Below, in pieces: positions 48,101 through 64,000 of a stretch of 64,000 bases of DNA (position 1 is the stretch's first letter; every line of letters begins with the position of its first letter). The notes below the pieces were generated by a model. That model saw only the letters and a program-made list of their open reading frames with translations, made no database searches and had not been told where the DNA came from. The position numbers and the translations under genes were made by a program. The stretch is from assembly GCF_964204645.1 (NCBI RefSeq), contig NC_134032.1, forward strand, positions 15,934,775-15,998,774, in the 5' to 3' direction. The stretch is from Tubulanus polymorphus. Its lineage: Eukaryota; Nemertea; Palaeonemertea; Tubulaniformes; Tubulanidae.

Positions 48101-49189
48101 TTTTTTTCCCGAATCGCAGACGATAATTTGCACGAAAATCCGGGACGGCAACAAACGCATCGTTAAAATCAAAGACGGTGAGTTTAATTCATCGCCGTGG
48201 TTACCGTACGGGTTAGTAGCCGTGGTAACGTTGTGAATTGTTGTCGTTGCAGGTCCGGATCCGGCTGGTTTAAACGTGATCATCATAGACGACCTCATTC
48301 AAACTGGCGGAACTATGAAAAACTGTGGCAAGGTAATTTATTAGATAGCCGTTTAAATTTCAGTGTTTAAAGCCCGACGCTAACGACAGGAGACAGAAAC
48401 ATAATTCCTGTTTCTTATTAATACATGGGGTGCAGAGAAATCGTGTTTCAGTGTTTCCTGCGTCAAGTGGACTGGGCTTTAGTTGGTAAAATATGGACAG
48501 AGTCCTGGGGCCAGTTGCTCAAAGGTTAGTTAAAGATAACCGGCGGATAAATTCCCCTGTTACAATGCAATTCTAATTGTCACTATGTCAACTAAAACTG
48601 GTTAACTCTAACCAACTTTTGAGCAACAGCAGCGCCGGGTTTTGTTTCTGTGATTGCTGAAAGTGTTTAGAGTCTCTGTTTAGAATAGATGTCTGTCTCC
48701 AAGGAATCCCCCTATGACATCATCAAATATCCTACAGATAGAACAGATATCTGCGACAAGGAATCCCCCTATGACATCATCGAAATTGTCTAGTGATTTA
48801 ATGCGAAGCCTCCTTTAGGAAAAGATGTCTGCATCCATAAATCCCCCTATGACATCATCAAATTGTGTACTAGTGATTAAATGCGAAGCCTCCTTTAGGA
48901 AAAGATGTCTGCCTCCATAAATCCCGGTGTGTATATATTTCAGGCTGTGTTGGATCGTGGAGCGAAGTCAGTGAGCGCGTTCGTAACTCACGCTGTTTTC
49001 CCGAATGAATCGTGGAAACGATTCACTACGGAATCGAACACCGGAGCAGACGCCGTGAAGTTCGATAATTTCTGGATCACCGATTCGATTCCGCATGCCG
49101 CGGAAATCTCGAAACATCCTCCGTTTAAATTACTGTCGCTAGGAGACGTCATCGCTGATATTCTACTCGGATACGACTTATTACGATAA
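45186..49189 (+). CDS. Class II (plant-type) ribose-phosphate pyrophosphokinase
   Basis: Eight exons: 45186-45317, 45777-45918, 46326-46398, 46483-46576, 47168-47286, 47990-48177, 48253-48332, 48944-49189. They total 1,074 nt, 357 residues plus stop. The enzyme makes PRPP from ribose 5-phosphate and ATP for nucleotide synthesis. Visible motifs are KKFPDGFPNLFIED, FLASFHTPEVIFQQLSVLYA, VILPYFPTGTMER, MVFDIHALQERFYF, AYAFPDDGAFKRF, ICTKIRDGNKRIV and the PRPP-binding loop VIIIDDLIQTGGTM (residues 258-271). They match plant PRS3/PRS4-type enzymes better than the class I animal PRPS loop. The first exon is the least certain: its donor CAG|GTCAAA is weak and was chosen because it keeps phase. AATAAA at 49301-49306. 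Whether class II enzymes escape phosphate and ADP control here is family knowledge, not shown. Confidence 0.88.
45980..46090. mobile_element. MITE-like element, family 2
   Basis: GCTGCAGTTGCTCAAAAGTT pairs with AACTTTTCAGCAACTGCAGC across a core containing TTCATTGTTAC. Other copies: 46985-47118, 48512-48634, 49930-50054, 61412-61550, and within 29519-29995. Confidence 0.75.
46138..46270. mobile_element. MITE-like element, family 4, copy 1
   Basis: GTTTCATAGACCGAGTATCA, ATCCCTAGGGGTAAATCCTC and a core with CCATGGTTATAAC. A copy in the opposite direction is at 52330-52455. Confidence 0.65.
46676..46753. mobile_element. Short relative of MITE-like family 1
   Basis: CAGTTTCACAAAAAGGATTA at the left and AACCTTTTTGTGAAACTGGG at the right, with a 78-bp span. 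Confidence 0.55.
46985..47118. mobile_element. MITE-like element, family 2
   Basis: GGCTGCAGTTGCTGAAAGGT at one end and TTTTTGAGCAATTGCAGCCC at the other, in a PRPP synthetase intron. Confidence 0.7.
47490..47935. repeat. About 137-bp tandem repeat, 3 full copies and a fourth start
   Basis: GACGTTAAGCGAGC starts at about 47491, 47627, 47766 and 47905; each unit has AGGGGTCCAGGGACGCCG and CGCCCCCTGGTGACCATATA followed by an A-run. Confidence 0.92.
48512..48634. mobile_element. MITE-like element, family 2
   Basis: CAGTTGCTCAAAGGTTAGTT and AACCAACTTTTGAGCAACAG as inverted ends. Confidence 0.7.
48670..48925. repeat. Degenerate tandem repeat with CCCCCTATGACATCATC
   Basis: Three units near 48706, 48765 and 48842 and a decayed fourth near 48918, just before the last PRPP synthetase exon. 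Confidence 0.85.
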
Positions 49190-49234
49190 ACAACAAACAA
49201 CAATCTCTGTTTACAGTCAAACTTGTATTGTTAC

Positions 49235-49640
49235 TAAGTCGTAAGTCGTCATTTAGGATAAGTCGTCACATGACTGAAGTCATCTTTATTTTTGAGCCTC
49301 AATAAACTGAATTTCTAATTCAATTAACTAAGTGTAAGTCATCATTTGGATAAGTCATCACATTACTGAAGTCATCTCTATTTTTGAGTCCCAATTTCTA
49401 TTTCTAATTCAATTTACTAAGTGTAGGTCATCATTTGGATAAGTCATCACATTACTGAAGTCATCTCTATTTTTGAGTCTCAATTTGTATTTCTAATTCT
49501 ATTTACTAGGTTTAAGTCATCATTTGGACAAGTCGTCACATTACTGAAGTCATCTCTATTTTTGAGTCTCAATTTTCCATTTCTAATTCAGTTTATTAAG
49601 TGTAAGTCGTCATTTAGGATAAGTCAACATAATGATAATT
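49235..49640. repeat. About 98-bp tandem repeat, 4 copies
   Basis: AAGTCATCATTTGGATAAGT, CATCACATTACTGAAGTCAT and TCTATTTTTGAGTCTCAATT recur; it includes the poly(A) signal region of the PRPP synthetase gene. Confidence 0.92.
49301..49306 (+). terminator. Probable poly(A) signal of the PRPP synthetase gene
   Basis: AATAAA 112 bp after the stop codon. Confidence 0.45.
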
Positions 49641-49790
49641 GCAACGACTTAAGCAACGAGTTTTAGACTGCTGTATATTAAGTTGGATAGTGCAATTAAT
49701 AAAATTAAGTGTAAAATATATGTCGCCCTTTAATTGGGGAAAATGAGTGTAAATCATGTAATAGAACCAGATTCTATGTAGTCTGAATAC

Positions 49791-50054
49791 CAGGGCCCAG
49801 TTTCACGAAAAAGTTTAACTCAAATTTTTGGTGTAATTGCCATTGGTTACTTCATGTTTTCAATGAGGACAACAATTCAAACTAAACCATTTTAGGCTTA
49901 AACTTTTTCGTGAAACTCGGCCCAGGGGTCGATTGCTCAAAAGTTGGTTAGAGTTAACCAGTGGATAGTTGATATGGTGACAGTTGAAATTTCATTGTTA
50001 CTATGGTATTTAACGGCCGGTTATCTTTAACCAACTTTTCAGCAACTGGCCCCA
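49791..50054. mobile_element. Adjacent family 1 and family 2 MITE-like elements
   Basis: Family 1 (GGGCCCAGTTTCACGAAAAA to TTTTTCGTGAAACTCGGCCC) ends at about 49926. Family 2 (TTGCTCAAAAGTTGGTTAGA to TAACCAACTTTTCAGCAACT) follows with almost no gap. Confidence 0.75.
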
Positions 50055-50362
50055 GACCTTGTTACGGTCCGTTGTTTGAGGAATAACGGCTGGATACTAG
50101 CCTAGATTCTATATTATGTTTGGATGAGTTATTAATTTGAAAACCTCATATTTATTTCCCCAATTTCTGCTGAAAAATAAAATCTCCATTCTTTGTGCTA
50201 TAATTATTTATTTATTTATTTATAAATCACCTTTTATTGTCTCTATTGATGGTGGTACTCGTCGTATCCGTATTGTAGTTTTTGATAGGTTGATATTTTT
50301 GCGTAACTTTATTATATTCGTAGGCACAATATTTTTGTTATTTTATCAGTTATAATGGATCT

Positions 50363-50617
50363 TTGGGTTCGAATAAATACACATTCAATATAGGTACATA
50401 CTTGGATTTCATTTCTGGCTGGGTTTCATCAGAAGTGCGCGAATTTGTTGATTTTTGCAATAGGATGGATGAGGATGAAATTGTTCGTGGTCATCCTTAT
50501 GGACCCATTCCCTTTTCCTCTATGTATTTCATTCCTATAGCTCTTTATACTGAATCTACTTGTTTTGTTTTTAACATTCTCCGTTCATTTCGGCAACTTA
50601 TGAAAGAAAATCTGTGA
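50363..50617 (+). CDS. Orphan AT-rich open frame, unknown, possibly a remnant
   Basis: 84 codons reading MGSNKYTFNIGTYLDFISGW (start codon is not ATG) and continuing with acidic and then hydrophobic stretches. Codon use is far more A/T-rich than in the recognised genes, and a second hydrophobic frame (50137-50355) ends just upstream, one stop apart. I recognise no family. It may be a decayed element or chance. Confidence 0.15.
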   Translation: MGSNKYTFNIGTYLDFISGWVSSEVREFVDFCNRMDEDEIVRGHPYGPIPFSSMYFIPIALYTESTCFVFNILRSFRQLMKENL

Positions 50618-50760
50618 TAAACATTTATAAAATCTGATGTGCACTTTAAACAGATGAGTTTGATTTCATGTCCAAAACGAGAGACACGAAATTTGGACAT
50701 TTTGACTCGATGATTACCCTATACACTCGTTGCGTGTAATGTCAAATAGATTTGGTGCCC

Positions 50761-50977
50761 AGGCCAAAAAAATTGATACCTTGTTTCTCCGCTCTGCTGA
50801 GCTTAAACTCGACCCGGCCAGCCGCCTATCTACCCGTACATTACTTTTTTAAATCGTGATCAATTTTACCATAACAGACCCGGCCGCTATAGAAATGAAC
50901 TGTTTACAAATTTTATCATATTTTACAAAAATGACCCGGCCGCTGCGGAGAAACAAGCTATCATTTTTGTTTAGCCC
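50761..50977. mobile_element. MITE-like element, family 5, copy 2
   Basis: TTGATACCTTGTTTCTCCGC at the left and GCGGAGAAACAAGCTATCAT at the right; the inside carries an extra duplicated GACCCGGCCGCT segment compared with 33807-33961. Confidence 0.85.
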
Positions 50978-51358
50978 CACACGAGTCTCATCAGAGATCA
51001 GAGATAGCTGAAACTTTCTCAGCCTCCATTAGTTATCACGTTCTCCATCTGAAGTTTTAGTCCCACCAACTATGTCTCTACAGTAGATGTCACCAGCAGG
51101 GTTTGGTGTAAAGGGGATTTTCAAATCGAAGAAATTGGTTTTGTCTGGCCGATAAAGGTCGAGCCAAAATACATGTGGAGCCGGTTGACATTAGGACTGC
51201 AGGACTCTCTACTCTAAAAGCCAGCAATGTGATGTAAAGCGCTTGTTATGCTCTTTATGGGAACGATTTTGCAGCTGTTAGATTTTGGTAAACTGTTTAG
51301 TCAGTGATCTGATCACCTCTCAGGCCCTTCCACTCCGTCTCGCTTGTTTAATTATCAG

Positions 51359-51511
51359 AGCCCGGTTTCACGAAAAAGTTTAAACCTAAAACGGTTAAGT
51401 TTGAATTGTTGTCCTCATTGAAAACATAAAGTTACCATTGGCAATTACACCAAAAATTAAACTTCTCAAAGTTTTAAAATAAAACTTTTTTGTGTAACTG
51501 GGGCCAGGGCT
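51359..51511. mobile_element. MITE-like element, family 1
   Basis: CCCGGTTTCACGAAAAAGTT to AACTTTTTTGTGTAACTGGG, in the opposite orientation to 49791-49926. Confidence 0.75.
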
Positions 51512-52329
51512 ATTCTAAAGCTTGTCTATTTTTGGATTTCGAAATTGTGAGAAACCAAGCTTTTTCTGGCATAGTTTGGTGAGCATAATCGAGGCCATAA
51601 ATTCGACTTTTTGATTATAAGGGTTTTTATGGCATTTACCATTTTATTTCTTAAACGTTGAACCATCAGTAGGTCTGTTCAAACAACCTATATGTAATAA
51701 ATTTACAAAATGCCCACACAATGCAATAAATATTTGGTGATACGGAAATCTAATCTGGTCATTCGATGATAAATGATGACATAAAACTAGTATATTAACT
51801 TCTGGAAATATCGTCGCTGATATTCGAATCCATCGGTTTCGTTAGACGACGATTCTAGTTCGACTGCAGATTGTCTGTTGTTCCTATTGGTATCAAGTAA
51901 GTAAAACTCCAGAATATCGGTTTAGAATGAAGCTTGATTATTTGTGTTTTAGAAATTTCGAAAGGTGTCTAATTCCAACAGGAATTCAACAGGTTCTAAT
52001 AGCCGATTTCGGGTGCCATGAAAACATAGGAAATAGTGAAAGTTGATTCATTAAAATGATAGTCTCTTTTTTCTTATACAACTAGACTAGAATTAAAATC
52101 TTTACAATTTTTCAGAAAATAATGTGGTATATGGTCATTTCATAATATAGTCAATTCAATACCAAAAATCACGTAGCTTATGTGCTATCCTAAAAAACAG
52201 TTATGGCACCCGAATACGGTGGTAAAAATGAAATCGCGTCACACTTAACGTACACGTTCGCCATCGCATTGAACTTTCGAACAACTTCAACTCCTGCGCT
52301 CTGTTTCAAAGATGTGATAGAAAACTAGT

Positions 52330-52455
52330 TCCTGGGAATATTTTGAAATTCGTCATCAGTTATAACCACGGTTTCTCATTGTCACTACCAGGTTCAGATT
52401 GAGGATTTATCCCTAGGGGTAACTTTGATACCCAGTCTATGAAACCGGGCCTGGA
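52330..52455. mobile_element. MITE-like element, family 4, copy 2
   Basis: Contains TTATAACCACGGTTTCTCAT, GGATTTATCCCTAGGGGTAA and CCCAGTCTATGAAACCGGGC, the reverse of 46138-46270. It lies about 220 bp upstream of the next gene's start. Confidence 0.65.
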
Positions 52456-52673
52456 TTTTATGAATAACTGAAGAAGTTTATTGAGAAATTTATTCTTAAA
52501 TGAACATATTCTGAAAATGGATTCGTTTAAATTGGTTTTGACCGTGACAAATCCCAATACGCGTGAATTCATCGTAATTTAGGAAGCTTATTCGAATAAG
52601 ATGAAAATAAAACGATGCTATGATATTTTCAACCCCCTTATTTAACGAAAGGTGTTTACTGGGAAAAAGAAAA

Positions 52674-54174
52674 ATGGTCGCCAGGTCGCTAAGCGTCGTA
52701 GCTATTGTTCTGTTGTCGGTAATCTGGGTCAATGCCAAGGCCGTTGACGAGCAGCAGGTGAGTCTCGACTGTTCGATACATATTCCATAGGTATTGTTGC
52801 CGTTTTGTAAAATTCACAAAAAAAGATTAATCAATTAAAAGTTCTTTGTTTGATTCGAGTTGTGAAACTAATCATTGTGTATTATTTTTTTTTCCAGTTT
52901 GAAAGCGAGGCGCATTCGCTTACTGATTTAGAAGGGTTAACAGCGGCAGGTCAGCGAGGTAAGCAAAGTGAAAGGGCTCGGAACAAACAAGATCGTTAGG
53001 ACGGAAGAAAATACACACCCGCAATTGTAAACATAAACTAAGAGAGTAGTGACGTTTTGACTCGATTCTATGAGACATTTTCAGAAACTAAGACACTAGT
53101 GACGTTTTGACTCCCTTAGGTTCTGAAAATGTCTCATAGAATTGAGTCTAAACGTCACTACTCTCTTAGTTTCTAAAAATGTCTCATAGAATTGAGTCTA
53201 AACGTCACTACCCTCTTAGTTTCTGAAAATGTCTCATAGAATCGAGTCTTAACGTCACTACTCTCTTAGTTTCTGAAAATGTCTCATAGAATCGAGTCTA
53301 AACGTCACTACTCTCTTAGTTTCTGAAAATGTCTCATAGAATCGAGTCTAAACGTCAATACTCTCTTAGTTTCTGAAAATGTCTCATAGAATTGAGTCTA
53401 AACGTCAATACTCTCTTAGTTTCTGAAAATGTCTCATAGAATTGAGTCTAAACGTCAATACTCTCTTAGTTTCTGAAAATGTCTCATAGAATTGAGTCTA
53501 AACGTCAATACTCTCTTAGTTTCGGAAAATGTCTCATAGAATTGAGTCTAAACGTCACTACCCTCTCTTAGTCTCGCTTCAAAATGTGGTGTTTTCCTTC
53601 AAGTGAATTATGCACAGTCACTGTGGTCTATGGAAACCAATAGTAGTTAGGACTTACGCTTAAGACCTTCATTCTCGAACACCGCGAATCAACAACTTTA
53701 GATTTTTATAGTTTATATTTTTTTCTACCAGAAGTCAGACACGATCGGGAACCCTCAAATTTCGAGAAAAAGCATGTAGTGATGATAAACGACGTCATAA
53801 CTCTCAAACTAAATGACCCTAGCAAATGGCAGAAAGACATGACGTCGCGGCTATCAAAAAGTCCCGCGAATCATAGGTTCAACAATTCATTGATTGTAGT
53901 CAAAGATAGGCACCAGCGCAATCAACTAATGGCGGAAAGGTCAGCACTAACGCCGTACGACAACTTCACCACGACGAAAAGGTATTGCGTGGTTGAATTT
54001 CAGATTCAAAAAACCGGTAATGTAGTACAAGTCCTCCGAATTACCGTGCTCGGCGACGTGAAAGTAGAGTTGGGTCTTGATAAAAAAGGCCTGATTAATC
54101 ATTTCAATAAAATCGTTCATCCTGGAAACGGAACCTGCAAGGTGTTAAAAGATAATCGTATTCGCACAAAGTAA
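52674..54174 (+). CDS. Small secreted protein, family not recognised
   Basis: Exons 52674-52757, 52898-52958 and 53732-54174 give 588 nt, 195 residues plus stop. The N-terminus MVARSLSVVAIVLLSVIWVN is a clear signal peptide, with cleavage probably after NAKA or nearby. A short acidic stretch (ESEAHSLTDLEGL) follows. The main domain begins near HVVMINDVITLKLNDPSKW and ends in a basic tail. It has only two Cys after the signal (in RYCVVEF and NGTCKVL), which could pair. The spacing of hydrophobic residues suggests mixed alpha/beta folding; a cystatin-like fold is a loose guess without motif support. AATAAA at 54207-54212. The gene is tail-to-tail with the glucosidase, whose stop is 408 bp away. 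Confidence 0.75.
53040..53572. repeat. 60-bp tandem repeat, about 9 copies, with an inverted first copy
   Basis: CTCTTAGTTTCTGAAAATGT, CTCATAGAATTGAGTCTAAA and CGTCACTA recur in an intron of the secreted-protein gene. The first unit or so (53046-53118) runs in the opposite direction (GTGACGTTTTGACTC), so the array begins with a hairpin. Confidence 0.92.
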
Positions 54175-54206
54175 TGAATGAAAGCAAAGCATTGTTCAAT
54201 TCAATG

Positions 54207-54212
54207 AATAAA
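54207..54212 (+). terminator. Probable poly(A) signal of the secreted-protein gene
   Basis: AATAAA 33 bp after the stop. On the opposite strand the glucosidase gene has a candidate AATAAA at 54253-54258, so the two 3' ends may overlap. Confidence 0.5.
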
Positions 54213-54402
54213 GTCAAGTGAAAAAATCGAAACTTAAGACTTAGTCTATCTGTTTATTCTAATGAGGATCATTTCGACTGCGGCCGTAAGAAAATGGTTT
54301 TGCTTATCATGGTGTATATTTTTAGGAAACGTCGGCGACACCGAAACATTTTCGGTCAATTTTAAGGATAAAACTGACTTCAATTGATATATCGCAGTCA
54401 AT

Positions 54403-54507
54403 CAATCAACAAATCAATCAATCAACAAATCAATCAATCAACAAATCAATCAATCAACAAATCAATCAACAAATCAATCAATCAACAAATCAATCAATCA
54501 ATCAACA

Positions 54508-54540
<33 letters not shown>

Positions 54541-54541
54541 G
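54403..54541. repeat. AATC-type microsatellite
   Basis: AATCAATCAACAAATCAATC runs between the two convergent gene ends. Confidence 0.95.
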
Positions 54542-54581
54542 TAGTCTCTAGCTGTTTCTCTGCTTTATCCCAGTATAAAGG

Positions 54582-63600
<9,019 letters not shown>

Positions 63601-63632
63601 CTTACCCTCGCGTCCTTAAAATCCTTTATGAT

Positions 63633-63643
63633 CTTATATAAGG
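63633..63643 (-). promoter_or_regulatory. TATA-like box upstream of the alpha-glucosidase start
   Basis: On the minus strand CCTTATATAAG lies about 35-45 bp before the ATG at 63600. If it is used, the 5' untranslated leader would be only about 10 nt, so a chance match is quite possible. Confidence 0.3.
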
Positions 63644-64000
63644 CGTTTCAAAATTACTACCGCTTTGTATGCTATGCTATCTATATAGGGTGTTTAGAAG
63701 ATTGAATTCTGTATCGATTGGGTCACGCGACTAGCGGTGCTGATCTAATCACTAAAAATATTACTGAATATATCAATCAACCCAGTAAAATTCTAATGTC
63801 ATTTCTTAAACTGTCAACCAGAATGAGCTTGATAAGACTTGTTAAGGTGTCGTTTGATAAAAAATGATAAAGTCATTTATCTGGCGGATTCTCACATGAC
63901 ACAAGTTGAATACGCTTGAAGTCTTTGGGGTCAGAAAATTTTTCAAATTAAAGATAATTTTCCGAAAGGTTTATACATATTTCAGACGGTAGCAGATCGG
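63644..64000. other. Upstream flank of the alpha-glucosidase gene
   Basis: AT-rich sequence to the window end. I see no exon, repeat or RNA gene here; it is presumably promoter and spacer. Confidence 0.4.

Larger units (their letters stand above)
49190..52673. other. Spacer between PRPP synthetase and secreted-protein gene
   Basis: Contains the 98-bp repeat, family 1, 2, 4 and 5 elements, two AT-rich open frames (50137-50355 and 50363-50617) of unknown meaning, and otherwise plain AT-rich sequence. A donor-like ATCAAGTAAGT at about 51894 could mark a non-coding first exon of the next gene. Confidence 0.5.

Overview
This is a stretch of animal nuclear genome, not bacterial or viral. Genes are split into many short exons with GT..AG borders. 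Exon phases can be followed from exon to exon, and every complete model below sums to a multiple of three. Introns and spacers are packed with minisatellites and small inverted-repeat elements. Gene content suggests an invertebrate: a plant-like class II PRPP synthetase, a GH31 alpha-glucosidase with trefoil domains, IQCC, and a TFIIIC110/GTF3C2 relative. The repeat style makes a lophotrochozoan such as a mollusc my guess, but the species cannot be named from sequence alone.

Layout: (1) 188-23937 (+), a very large gene (29 exons visible, 5' end outside the window) joining 13 zinc fingers, mostly C2HC, to a TFIIIC110-type WD40 propeller. A single 6.5-kb exon rich in low-complexity sequence interrupts the propeller before its last blade. 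(2) 24000-30100, gene-poor, with a 76-bp satellite carrying B-box-like palindromes, four hairpin elements and a 1,056-bp higher-order duplication. (3) 30104-32189 (-), IQCC, four exons. (4) 33511-40482 (+), a C2H2 zinc-finger gene with two alternative terminal exons, each carrying its own finger pair and stop. (5) 40483-45185, minisatellites, including a 1.3-kb array of a 31-bp unit. (6) 45186-49189 (+), class II ribose-phosphate pyrophosphokinase, eight exons. (7) 52674-54174 (+), a small secreted protein of unknown family, tail-to-tail with (8) 54582-63600 (-), a 20-exon type II membrane alpha-glucosidase of 1,112 residues.

The strongest unusual signal is that tandem arrays are made from splice junctions. 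In the TFIIIC gene, 18 extra copies of a 3' splice site plus the first 45 nt of its exon lie upstream of the real one. In the glucosidase gene, two 5' splice sites with their exon ends are amplified about 14 and 22 times. A third acceptor in the TFIIIC gene is triplicated. Many other introns have a minisatellite starting within a few tens of bases of the 5' splice site. Other points of interest are the split propeller, the repeated finger-plus-tryptophan-linker module, and B-box-like motifs beside a TFIIIC gene.

The genes are functionally unrelated (Pol III transcription, centriole/cilium-type IQ protein, transcription factor, nucleotide precursor synthesis, secreted protein, carbohydrate digestion). 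No pathway cluster is claimed.
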